From: Tilletia caries
Taxonomy: Eukaryota; Basidiomycota; Exobasidiomycetes; Tilletiales; Tilletiaceae
NCBI GenBank assembly: GCA_032718865.1
Contig: JALUTQ010000028.1
Coordinates: 1-64,000, forward strand
DNA: 64,000 nt
Direction of reading: 5' to 3'
Below the pieces are notes generated by a model. The model was not told the origin of the DNA, did not search any database, and saw nothing but the letters and a program-made list of their open reading frames with translations. The stretch's first letter is position 1, and each line of letters begins with the position of its first letter. The position numbers were made by a program, and so were the translations under genes. Below, piece by piece: positions 53,626-64,000 of the stretch.

Positions 53626-55873
53626 CTAAGCGGGGAGCGAGCGAATGCGCACTGGCATGACCCACCCCTTCTCCTCCTCGCCCTCGACCATGGGATGGGC
53701 CACGATTTGGTTGACGCTGATGATCTTGACAGGCTCCTCGCCGGCCACGTTCGGTGCCGACAGCTCAAAGTTGGACACCAGGCTAGCCAGGACGAACTTG
53801 GTCTCCATGATCGACACTGGGGACAGAAGATAAAGTTACAACCATCAGCATCGGGTTTTGAGTGTCAACACAGAACCTCACTGCACGAGTGCGATGTTAA
53901 AAACTTACTCTTCGCTCCGATGCACTTGAGGGGGAGGAGAGGGGATGAAGATGAGGTGTGTTCATCAGTGTCGCTCCTGGGTGTCGGCAAGAGTCCTTAT
54001 TGTGGAGAACGGTGACGCGTAAGACTCACCATGTTCGGTCCTGCGCCGAAGGTCATCAAGTGAGAGAAGACACCCTTGAGCTCCTTGACGCTGTCATCCA
54101 TCTGGATGCCATTCTCAAAGTGCTCATGTCCTTCAGGAAGCCACCTAATGTGCGTGCAAAAAGAGTGAGAGTGAGAAAAGGAGTGCTCACGGCTTCGAAG
54201 GCGACCGGGAACATCTCTGTGGACTCACCGCTCAGGCTTGAACACCCCGGCATCAGGTCCCCAGAGGTCTTCACATTTGTTCATGTAGGTGATCGAGATT
54301 TGAACGCCTTCACCAGCCTTGATACTGATCTTGTCCGTCTTGGTGCCGTCCTTAAGTGTGATCGGTCTTGAGAGAGGCAAGACATCGTCAAAGGGCGCAG
54401 TTCGGCTTAGTTGCCGGACAGGACAGTGGTAGCGGAGAGTCTCTTTGACGAACGAGTCCAGGTACGGAAGTGCATCCAGCTTGCGGGCATCGTCCACCCA
54501 GCCGTCGCCCTCCGCTGAGAGAAGGTCTTCGCGAAGGCGCTCTTGCAGTTGCAGACCACGCTCTCCTTGAACAAGAGAGTGGCACGCCCAAGAGAGCGCC
54601 GTAGAGGTCGTCTCATGACCTGCAGATCGCAGAATCTGAACTGTGAGCTAACGTCTACGTACTCGCCGCATGGTTTGTGGGTTACATACCGGCCACAAGG
54701 AAGACTGGTGCCATCTGCCTCAATTCCACATCAGTCAACCTCTGCGAGGCTTTGACCTCGCTAGAGACATTGGCGCGGACCATGAGCGAGAGGAGATCCT
54801 TCGCCGAGCTGTCGCCACCCTCGGCATCCTTCTTTGCTCGGTTGACGAGGTCGCCGCTGAGTTGTTCAATAATGCTTCGAGCGTTGTCGAGCTCGAGTTG
54901 CTCTTTCACTCTGAACAAGCGGCCAATACGGACAATGGAATCACCCATGACGAGGCGAAGCGCGCCGTACAGGGAGCCCGTAGAGAGTAGGTGCATGCTG
55001 GTTTGAAAGGCTTTCGCGAGCTCTGATGTCTCTTCCTCGTTCGTCAGCGAGTTGAACTCGTACCCACTGGAAAAGACAAAGAAGGAAAAGATGAGCGGGG
55101 TGAAATCGAAAAGCACTTCCAATTCGGCGCTTGTAGATCGCGGGAACAACTCACAAGCCTGCTGATCCGATGATGTCCAAAGTGACCCGGTTCAGGTCGT
55201 CAGCGATGTTGATCCGAGGGCCTTCCTTTTGAGAGTCAGAGCTGCGGGCGACAAAATTTTGCAGCCGGTCCACGAAAAGTCCCGTCTTCTCTTTGAGTAT
55301 GGGCCCCATATCGATGACTGCAGCGGCGGTAAAGGCCGGATGGGCTACCTTGCGTTGACGGCGATGAATGGCTCCTTCTTCGGTCAAGAGACCGCGTCCC
55401 ACGTGTCGACGCAGAAGTTCATTTGTGCGCGCTTGCCTTGCATATGGAGTTTGAAGCATAATCTTGCTGACGGCGCGATGGTCGCTGATGACAATGACAG
55501 GTTGACGTGTGAGGCTGATAAGACCGAAGACAGGGCCGTGCTCTTTGACTGTGGAAGATCCATCCGGCGGGTCAGCAAAGTCTTCTCGATTTGAAGCGAT
55601 GAGGACATGAAGAGGTTCGGCAGGAGACTCACTTGCATCGTTCAAATAGTGCTCAAACAGACCCGCTGCATAGGCTTCCTTAGGCCATGAGCCCCAGAAC
55701 CAATTCTTGATCGGTAGGCATGGTAGGTTGCGCAGCGTACTCGAGTATGGTTTGAGGATAAATCGAACCAGAGGTGCGAGAAGAACACCGGCGATGCCGA
55801 CGATAAGTGTCAACTTGGCAAGCGTGACAGCGTCGAGCTCGAGCCAGGCGGCAGACGCAGTGTTCGCCGACAT
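53626..55873 (-). CDS. Cytochrome P450 (574 aa, 7 exons, 16-nt microexon)
   Basis: Exons (minus): 55873-55633, 55548-55155, 55066-54690, 54619-54229, 54144-54030, 53924-53909, 53816-53626; 575 codons with stop. Membrane anchor LTLIVGIAGVLLAPLVRFIL, EEGAIHRRQRKVAHPAF, I-helix AGHETTSTALSW, K-helix ETLR, FKPERW. The heme loop is split: exon 5 ends FGAGPNM and the 16-base exon 6 carries Cys-Ile-Gly-Ala-Lys with the axial Cys. The usual Arg of the loop is Asn. Exon 7 resumes MSIMETKFVLASLVSNFELS, matching the parallel region of the other P450. Same unknown substrate class as its neighbour. Confidence 0.9.
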
Positions 55874-56004
55874 GATGAAGCGCAATAGACTGTCGCAAGA
55901 AGGATGCGACTTCTTTGGAGATAGGGTCAGCGAATGAATAAAAATGGTAGGGGATGGATGATGGGAGTCGTGGACATGATGGAGGCTTGCCAAATCAATT
56001 GCTG

Positions 56005-56012
56005 TATATATA
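56005..56012 (-). promoter_or_regulatory. TATA box of the 53626-55873 P450 gene
   Basis: TATATATA about 130 bases upstream of the P450 start codon. Confidence 0.5.
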
Positions 56013-56098
56013 TGTAATACGGCAATGTAGCACGCCGGTAACCTCGCCATGTCCTCATCAATGTAAGAGCGTCAAGGAATCGCAGAGTAGTATACAAC

Positions 56099-56170
56099 TA
56101 GAAGCTCGTTAATGTCATGATCTTTTACTGTCATACAGTAGAAGCTCGTTCATGTCATGATCTTTTACTG
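56099..56170. repeat. Two 32-bp direct repeats (40-bp period)
   Basis: TAGAAGCTCGTT[AC]ATGTCAT followed by GATCTTTTACTG occurs at 56099-56130 and 56139-56170 with one mismatch, upstream of the P450 promoter. Confidence 0.8.
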
Positions 56171-56206
56171 CTTCATGCGCTTCATGCAGCAGGAAGCGGG
56201 AAACAT

Positions 56207-56613
56207 CGAGAAATACCACAGTATGACCCATTTTTCCTCCGAAAACCACAACATGACCCACCGTTCCTCGTTCACCACAACATGACCCACTGTTGACTAT
56301 CGGCCGGTAAAGGCCAGTTGCCCATTCTTGACCCCGTCGCCACGACACAACACGTATATAGAGTCCAAAACATCACCCTAGACGCTGCCAGTGCGGGCTT
56401 CGTAGTAGCAATCCATGCTGGGCAAGATTTGAGCAGTATTTATTATGCAGACTGTTACGTGTTGTCGATTCTTATGCCATCAAGCGGTGGGCAAGAGGGC
56501 GGGTCACAAACGGTACCCAAACGGCCGAAATGGGTCATGTTGTGGTGAACGAGGAACGGTGGGTCATGTTGTGGTTTTCGGAGGAAAAATGGGTCATACT
56601 GTGGTATTTCTCG
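56207..56613. mobile_element. 407-bp element with perfect 83-bp inverted repeats
   Basis: Arms 56207-56289 and 56531-56613 are identical over 83 bases. Each arm is built of three ~25-base modules containing CCACA[GA][TC]ATGACCCA. No target duplication was found. There is no coding region. Probably a young MITE or fold-back element; the modules resemble those of the MITE at 19266. Confidence 0.75.
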
Positions 56614-57320
56614 CTGCAGCCCTGCAGGGACGGATAAGTACGAGGGAGAGAATTGCTTCCCCGCAAAGAGTGGATCGAACAAAGGAAGACGCCGCCGATG
56701 GCCCGCGACTTCAAATGGCGACTTGGGGCCTAATATACCTGGGGGATGGGGCCCGTGGGCCGTGGGGGATGGGGCCCGTGGGGGATGGTCATGGCGACTG
56801 ACCGGGACCTGGGTAAGCTGCTTGCGAGTCAGCCGCGGCGGCGCTTGGTCGCTAAAGAGTGCACCGAACGAGCGAAGACAAGTCGGCTGAGGATCTATCT
56901 TCTCTCTCTGTCTGCCGGCTGTCCCGGTCTATTCCTGGCTTTACGCTGGGACAGGCTCAGATCTCAGTGAGTTCTCACATCTTCTTCTCAAAGCAAGTTG
57001 TATGTATTGGTAAGTGAGAGATTCCGGATCCGGTATTCGAAAGCATTCAAAAAGAAGGACATAGAGTCAGGCGAAGGTATTTTGGGCGAGCGGGCGCCAA
57101 AGAAATGAATGGGAGCCGAGAGGAGGAAGGCGGGAGGTGTGGTATACGTAGAGCTGTCCACCGAAGAAAGGCCGCAAGCGATCCCGTCAAGAAATATGAA
57201 GGTGTCGTGATGATCCGTGTCGCAGAGACTGAACAGCTGCCTGGTGTAAGTGATCCAGTTTTGGAGGGCGGTAAATCCCTTGATGCCGGGCAGTAGGGAT
57301 GAGCTTGGGGAACCGCTCAT
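56614..57320. other. Intergenic
   Basis: Contains a short tandem G-rich repeat (GGGGGATGGGGCCCGTGGG and variants, about 56740-56790). No gene recognised. Confidence 0.4.
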
Positions 57321-60300
57321 TTACTGCTTGGAGTAGATGCCGTTTAGACCTGCAGGGGCAGCAGGGCTTGAGGCTTGAGCCGGGATTGCGCCAGAGGGAG
57401 GGTGAGCGGCTTCGCTGGCAGGCGCGTCCGAGTCGAACTCCAACCGGAATGAGGTAGGAAGAGGCTGTTGTAGTCGAGGAACAAGTCAGTCACAGGCGTT
57501 TCCAAGCTTGTTGAGCGCGCAGGAGAAAGATCCGGATGGGAAGACTTACCGATTCGCGGCAGAAGGTGTCCAGGTAGAGCGAAGTCGTGATGCCCTCCGC
57601 CACATCCTCCGTCACCCGCACGAATGAGCCAGGCCGGCCAGGCGCACGACGAACGTTCGGCAACTTGAAAATCTCCTTGAGCATACCCGCAATAGCCGGA
57701 CCCACAAGACGTGCACCCCAGCAGAAGTGCATACCCGCACCCAGCAAGATGTAGTCCTTCCGGGGCCGGTGGGGGTTCAACTTCTCCGGGTCGGGGAAAG
57801 CCTTGGGGTCCAAGTGCGCCTTGGATGTGCCGATGATCAGTCTGTTGCCTGCCTTGACGAAGACCTCGCGGTCGCCGTCCTTGATGACTACATCCTTTGC
57901 AACCTGACGTGGTAGACCGAGAACAACGGGCTGGATTCGCATACCTTCGTATACGAAGCCTTCGAGCTCCTTGAAGGCCTCGGCGTCGTCGCGGTTTGCG
58001 AGCTCAATGATTCGCTTCTTTTCCGCCTCGTACTTCGGCTGCAGGAAGAGGTCAACCAGGAGAGCGGTCTGCTGGGTGAGATTTCCTATCGGTTTGCAAA
58101 GAGAAATACTGTCAGGTTTCGGTCGACTACAGGATCGACGCAATTTCGCTCCCGGACTCACCTGCAATGGGGATCATGGTACCAACCATGGCAGCAACGA
58201 GCTCCGGGATCGGACGCTTGCTCTCCAGCAGACCATTGTACAATCGGTCCGCTTCGGGGCTAACCTCGTAAGCGGTTCCCTTGGCCAACCAGTCCGTGAG
58301 CTTCTCGGAGACTCCACCCTGGACCTTAAGCCGGGCCTCGAGCAGGCTCCGGATGGTCGGCGCGTGCTCGGTGGCCGCTGCGCGCAGCTTCCAGTTCGCG
58401 TGCTCCAGAACAGGGAAGGACGTGTAGATGAAGAGAGCGAGAAGGACCATGAGGAGCTCAGCAGGAGAGAGCAGGCCATGAGGCGTCTCCTGAGTCTTCA
58501 AAGGGATACCGTACTTCTGAGCCAGCCAGGTGATAGGCACAATGTTGACAATGTCCCGGACGACATCAATCTGGCGCCGCTTGCCCTTGCTGAAGGCCAT
58601 GGTGCACTTTTGGATCTGTGCCCGGGTGTGCGAGACGAAGTACTGCTTAACCTCCTCCTCAAAGTTGCCGGAGAAGAAGGGCTCGAAGATGACCTTGGAA
58701 AGCGGGTCGTGGCGCGTAGCGTCGTCGTAAATGATCATGAAGCCAGAGCCGTTCGTGCTGAAGAAAGGAAAGAGTGTCAGGAACCCATAATGAGGCAAAT
58801 TGATTCGCGGTAAACGGACTCACACTTCGAGAATGTTGTGGCCGTAGAGAACACGGTACGTGTCGCGATCGAGGAAGATGTTCTTGCACGCCTCAAAGCT
58901 GTGAATACCGCGCAGAGCCATGTCGCTTGCCGGTCGATCGGTGTTGTACAGCTTCTCTTTCTTGTTCGCGTGCAGAATCTTGCGGACCGAAGGCGGGGTG
59001 TAGAACGGCAAGAGGCAGTACGTGGAGTTGAAGAACCACGCGCCTGGCAGAGCACGCATGAGGAGGACGGGGAGCATGCCTCCGTAAGCACCTCCCTGAG
59101 GCTGCAGCTGGCTCATACCCCAGGAAGTCAGCGTGGAGATGTTGAGGTCGTGGGTCAGGAAGCGGTCGGATCGGACGAGGGAGATGGCGTCGTCGAGAAT
59201 ACCGCGTCCGATAGTGTGGCCGGGACAGACACCGCTACCGGCCATGGCAGGCTTCGTTTCTTCTGCGATCAGGCCGGGGTAGAGCTCAAGGTTGTCAATG
59301 TGGACATAGAGCTGCTCGGCAGCCTTGGCGATGAGCGGGTCGCTGTTCCACTCGATGAAGGACTCGAAGGGCCTGAGGTTCAGGTACTTGCGGAACTCGT
59401 TCATTGAGCACACCTGGAACACATTACGCGCCTGCAGTTGACCCAGGATGTCGACTACCTTCAGTGAGGCAGGCGTCGAGCGAGCGCCAAATGCGTGGGC
59501 GGGCTCTTCGACGCTGGATATACCACGAACTCGAGTATTTGTCAGTTTTGCCCCAAGATTTGGGTCTGAACAGCGAATACTCACGCGTCCTTGATAAGTT
59601 CGGCGAGCTGTACATCGTCAAAGCGACCATCGGGGCCACGCTTGAGTCCACCAAAGGTCCACTGGTTGGGCTTAAGGGCAGCCAGCTCAGCAGCATGCTC
59701 GTGCGCGACCGCAACGAATTCTGGAAGACCGATGTCATCGACCGACTTTTCCGGGTACTTCGCCTTGAAGACGTCCTCCATCCACTTGTCGTCGGCGGCG
59801 GAGAGGGCGGCATGCCAGTGGTAAAGAACCGCCTGGGAGGTCATAAGATGATGGTGAGCGAAGAACGTTGCCGTTTGGCTACCTGTCTACTTACGAATTC
59901 ACACGAAACAGCGTTTCCGCCTCCACGCTCGACGCGTGTACCATGAGCTTCCTTGATCTCCTTGCCGAGGTCCTGGAAGAGGGCAATATGTTGAGCCGTG
60001 GAGAAATCAGGTGTAATAGAGAGGGGCTCGCGACGCAACACTCACAAGGTGCCAATCGCTGTCCGCTCGGACCGTGTTCAGGATGGCGGAAACGTAGTCC
60101 CTCAGAACGATACTGGCGAAGAAGGCGACCTGACAAAGATGAAGAGGATTTAGACGCGTGAGAAGCTCGGTACTGTGCATCTGAGTAGAGTTCCACAGAC
60201 TCACGTTGATGTTGCGACTGAGCTGGAAGATATCCTCGTCTTGCCACTTCTTCTGGGCTTCTGACAGCTTGGAAGCGTCATGCTGGTATTTCTCACACTC

Positions 60301-61471
60301 GTTGACTGGCAATGCGCAGCAGAACACGTCAGATGCGGGAGATCGGACGCGTGTTCAGAGAGAAGCGAGGTCATCACATCTACTCACTCTCGAGAAGGCG
60401 CTCTGCGATGTGGTTGTGGTGGCGCGAGAAAAGGAGCAGAATAGCAATCACACCGGGAGGCATCTGGAAGGTGGAGCAAATGATACATTCAGCTTTGCCT
60501 CTGAATTACTCATAGCATACTCATATCCGCGATTCACTCACCATCATGATTCGGTTGCTGGCGATAACGTCTGGCCAGATGCGACCGTTCTCGTAGGTAC
60601 GGACCGTAGCCTGTTCTTCGGAATTGTTTCCGTAGAGCGTCGAGAGGTCGACGTAAGACGAGGTCTCGTTGATCCAGGGGTTCTTCCGGCTCGTCTGGAA
60701 GCACTCGTGGATGACGACGGTCTGAACCACATTTGATGAAGGGCCAGGGATGCATCAGTTGTCATAATCACACCGAGTGCAAGTAGGAAATAGACTCACG
60801 GCAAAGCTGAAGAAGAGTCGGTTCAGACCGGAAGGGTGAGGCTTGAAGCCCTCGCGACGAAGAAGCTGGTCGAAAACGAGCTCTGGGTCTGGCATAGCCG
60901 CTGCTTTAGGCTGCATGGGCGGAACGCTGCGCGAGTATGGTGTTCCGGCCTTGCCAAGATCAGGCATGTGGGGGTTGTTGCCAGAGCCATCGGCTGAGCG
61001 GTACCTGTTCTGCGGCCCAACGTACATGGTAGGCGGATGAGGGAGATCTCGCCAGAGCATGGTCATGAATCCATCGCTGAGCTTCTCGGAAAGCCCGGAA
61101 TTCGGAGGCAAGTGCTGGAGCATCTCTACACCGTGTTCCAGATAGAGTTGGCGATCGTCCATGGGCTGGCCTCCGGCGAGATCCTTGAGAGCCTCAGCCA
61201 TGTGCAGAGCATCCGTACCGCGGAGGTGGCCGAGATCGTGCATGACCGATGTGCGTTTGACGTCCTTGTTGGGAGCGGCGGCCTGCTCGTCGGTCAGACC
61301 ATCAAGAGCCATAGTAGGCTTGCGCTTGATGGTACCAATCAGCTGGAGAGGCCAAGCCATCGCGACGCGGCACAGAAGTGGGCAGAACGGTCAAGCGTGA
61401 GCGAAAATGGTCGTACTTCTTGCATGCCTGATAAACTAACTCGTGCTCACCTTTGAAATTGGACCGGGCAT
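57321..61471 (-). CDS. Ppo-type fatty-acid dioxygenase/P450 fusion (1098 aa, 12 exons)
   Basis: Exons (minus): 61471-61451, 61342-60800, 60721-60542, 60463-60388, 60305-60205, 60129-60046, 59972-59895, 59832-59585, 59513-58824, 58757-58162, 58085-57550, 57464-57321. The first exon codes seven residues (MPGPISK) before LIGTIKRKPTMALDG. Heme-peroxidase/dioxygenase half: WINETSSYVDLSTLYGNN, RHHNHIAERLLE and AVLYHWHA, the Tyr and proximal His motif. C-terminal P450-like half: LGAGMHFCWGARL keeps the heme Cys. Length and order match fungal linoleate diol synthases / psi-producing oxygenases, which make hydroperoxy and dihydroxy fatty acids that act as spore and host signals. Both active halves seem complete. 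Confidence 0.93.
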
Positions 61472-63596
61472 CTTGGGAACGATCTAGAAGGTTGCGGAGG
61501 GAAGGCGAAGAAAGGGATAGAACAATTGAAATGGAAGGATGCACACACCCAAAGTCAGTGGAGGCGCGCTTGAGTGTCTTTCTCTGGCTGGAGGGGACCT
61601 GAAAAGGAGAGCAAATTCTGATCAGGGGGGCAGAATTGGACGAGAAGAAGGGTCAATCCGTCATGAGCCACCGACCAAGCCATGTTATGTATCTACATGC
61701 GAAGCCAAAGGGACACTCGAAAGTCAGAACGAGTACGGGGCTAAGTGGATGGTGAATTATTGGTGATCGGCATGAACTAAGGGAGGGCGCACCACTTTGG
61801 GATTCTTCCTGTTAGCACAGCGCCGCGATCCGCTCGCTAGACCGCTACACGCGCGCCACGCCGCTGCTGCATGCCTTGGGGGCGAGCAGTCATGCATGAT
61901 AAGCGCGTGCATAAAGTTTCCCGACCTTCTGAGAAATGCACGCAGATAGAAGCACATCGGAAACTGGGAAGGCGCGGACGCCGACTTCTGACACTGTAAG
62001 CTTGGTCGCTTGGGCATCGACACGTGCTGAGCGCGCTGAGCATTGAGCGCTCTGAGCGATCAACGATCAAGTTGTACAAAAGAGCGGCCAAAAGAGGTTC
62101 GTTCGAGTGGTTCGACCGAGCGGCGATTATGGCGACCAGAGAGGGCTGGGGCTGTACATAGAAACGTGAAAAAAGTGAGGATGACCCCGGCGCAACAAAG
62201 GACAAAGCCAAAGTGATGAGTAAGCATTACGGCGGCAGTAGCGGCGACGGTGTGGCACGCTTACGATTCTGCGCTTCGTGGTTGGTGGAAGTAAGCAGCT
62301 CCGAAAATCCGGAGGGAGATGCGAGGAGGATGCGGTTCGTCTTCGAAGCGAGAAGGTTTGCCCTCATGCGAGGATCCAAAAATGGGGGATGCCCAGCTGT
62401 CAGCACATTATTACACATGTAAGAAGATACATAGAACATAATCCGTCGTCGGTCGCAGGTCGTCCAGGCCCACCGTTTGGTCCGAGCGCTGAGCGCAGAG
62501 CCACGGACACTCTGGCTGCGCACAGCCAGCTGCTGCCAGAGCCCAGGCGGTCATCTTCGTCTCTTTGACGCCTATCTAGTATTTCATCTCGCTGAAACGA
62601 GGTACAAGGTACCCGAGCTTAGTGCCTTTATTAGCGCCTTAGCGCCAAATCTTATTCACCACCACCATCCACAAACTCCACCACATACATCGTTCACCAC
62701 CTTGCTTCACGCAACCAAAAGAGACAGCCTCGCAGCCACGGCCAGCAAACTTCGCTATTGAAGTTTGCATGATGGCACCACGCCGAAGCCTGCATGTACT
62801 GCAGCAGATCGTAACGCGCCACCCCCAACAACTCGGAATGCACTTGTCTGGCCACTTTCTGCCAAGTGGCATGCACGGGTCGAACCAGTGACATGGCAAT
62901 AATAATCCAGCCCGGGTTGCTGCTGCAAAGGCGGCAAGGGCATTATTGCAAAATTACACCGATCAGTAAGCCTATGGCGACGTTCTTTGCTCGCTTATTG
63001 GAGAAGAGGCTTAGTAGTGGGCTACATTTTTGACAGCCGGATCACGATGCACGCACGGATGATGGTCTTCCCGCTTCCGGCCTTCCAAGTCAGGCGCCAG
63101 CGCCAGCCGACAGCCCACCAATCACCATCAGCCATGAATCATTCCACGCATTGGTCACACTGCTATCTACGAGACGCGGATCGGTGCTCGCTACTCGCTA
63201 GCCCCTTAGCGTCGAACCCTTTGCAGAGACTCCGCTTGTGCGCTCACAAGTTCTACCCCTGCATAACATCAGTACATAGTTTGGACAGCAGTGGATTATA
63301 TATGGTCGTAGATCGGTGGCTGGCGGCTGCACCTCCAACATGCTTTCTCGGCTCTCCTCGCTTCTACCGCGGACAAGTTCTGGGAATTTTGGAACGACAA
63401 GGAAGTTTCCTCCGGTTCATTCATCGTCCATCGTCCATCACCACGTTCACCCTCGTTGGACGGTCCCTGTTCACCTCAAGTATCAGCACTACTAGTCTGT
63501 CAGCCCTCGCCACTCGCCACTTTCTTTCCCTCATAGAAGGAAGGTCCAGGAAGGCCAATCTCTCTTGTGCTGCTCAACTCGAACCTGCTGCCAACC
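61472..63596. promoter_or_regulatory. 2.1-kb divergent intergenic region between Ppo and DUF2235 genes
   Basis: No conserved coding frame was recognised. CACGTG lies at about 62020-62025 and a TATATA at about 63297-63302, 300 bases before the right-hand gene. Repeated short GAGCGCTCTGAGCG-like runs occur at 62028-62065. Confidence 0.4.
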
Positions 63597-64000
63597 ATGA
63601 GTTACCGACCGGTGAGCCCAAAGTCGAACACGGCATCGTTGCCCACGACGTCCTACTCCCACCCTGCGCCCGGCCAATACGTTTTCCCCACCGTCATCCC
63701 TTCTCAACGGGACGCGGAGAAGCCACGCACACGAACGCTTGTGGTATGCTTGGATGGCACTGGCGATTTGTTCGACTCCGATATTTCCAACGTGATCAGC
63801 GTCTTTGGAGCCCTCAAGAAGGATGACCCGAGCCAGATCTGCTACTACCAGGTGAGTGAAGAGTATAGGACTGATGCACGTCTTTTCGGGGATCCGCTGA
63901 CATACGGGGCCGCTTCCAGACCGGCATCGGAACGTACACATCCAACGCGGGTGGAAAGGCAAAGAGTGGATTTGGCGCTGCCTTAGACATGGCCATCGGA
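63597..64000 (+). CDS. DUF2235 (Tle1-like hydrolase) protein, partial
   Basis: Exon 1 63597-63851, intron 63852-63919 (GTGAGT...TTCCAG, phase 0), exon 2 from 63920 to the window edge. After a Pro/Ser N-terminus comes RTLVVCLDGTGDLFDSDISN, then VISVFGALKKDDP and, across the intron, QICYYQ joined to TGIGTYTSNAGGK. These are the first conserved blocks of DUF2235, an alpha/beta-hydrolase-like domain related to type VI lipase effectors and common in fungi. The Ser/Asp/His catalytic part lies beyond the window. Confidence 0.85.

Noticed and set aside
1..64000. CRISPR array, rRNA operon or viral insertion
   Set aside because: No spaced identical repeats, rRNA core sequences or viral gene sets were seen; the repeats are telomeric, MITE ends or minisatellite.

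Overview
The window is a chromosome end from a filamentous or yeast-like fungus, most likely a basidiomycete. The evidence is the CCCTAA (TTAGGG-type) telomere at base 17, many short GT-AG introns with CTGAC/CTGAT branch sites, and fungal core genes. It also carries a Coprina/Athena-type telomeric Penelope-like retroelement, a group known from basidiomycetes. I cannot name the species. No rRNA or CRISPR array was seen.

Layout. (1) 1-4270: the telomere, then head-to-tail 5'-truncated Penelope-like copies separated by telomere repeats. Each long copy ends in a tail with a tRNA-like Pol III-type unit and a hammerhead ribozyme core. An 82-bp third copy begins at the predicted ribozyme cut. (2) 4271-16254: subtelomeric gene block with three paralogous small proteins built on an internal two-fold repeat, a one-intron hypothetical gene, a seven-exon proline-rich gene, and a 1661-residue zinc-finger RecQ-like telomere-linked helicase. 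All ten coding introns placed here are phase 0. (3) 16255-21576: repeat zone with a 21-bp minisatellite, a gag fragment, a 460-bp MITE with 9-bp target duplication, and a complete but frameshifted Tc1/mariner element inserted just upstream of LHS1. (4) 21743-27580: LHS1/GRP170 ER chaperone and an eight-exon secreted GMC oxidoreductase. (5) 28384-40194: transposon island with two full PIF/Harbinger elements (each transposase plus Myb-like gene), one inserted inside a MITE, plus other nested inverted-repeat elements. (6) 41395-49696: EMC3, CWC15, an unknown two-exon gene, a MULE with perfect 9-bp target duplication, and a WD40 gene. (7) 50112-61471: two related P450 genes and a Ppo-type fatty-acid dioxygenase/P450 fusion, all on the minus strand, a plausible oxylipin or lipid-oxidation cluster. 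(8) 63597-64000: start of a DUF2235 hydrolase-like gene, cut by the window edge.

For multi-exon genes I placed introns by GT-AG sites, reading-frame continuity and family similarity recalled from knowledge. Summed exon lengths are multiples of three for the helicase, GMC, EMC3, CWC15, both P450s, Ppo, the second Harbinger transposase and its Myb partner. Coordinates of splice sites could be off by a base or two.
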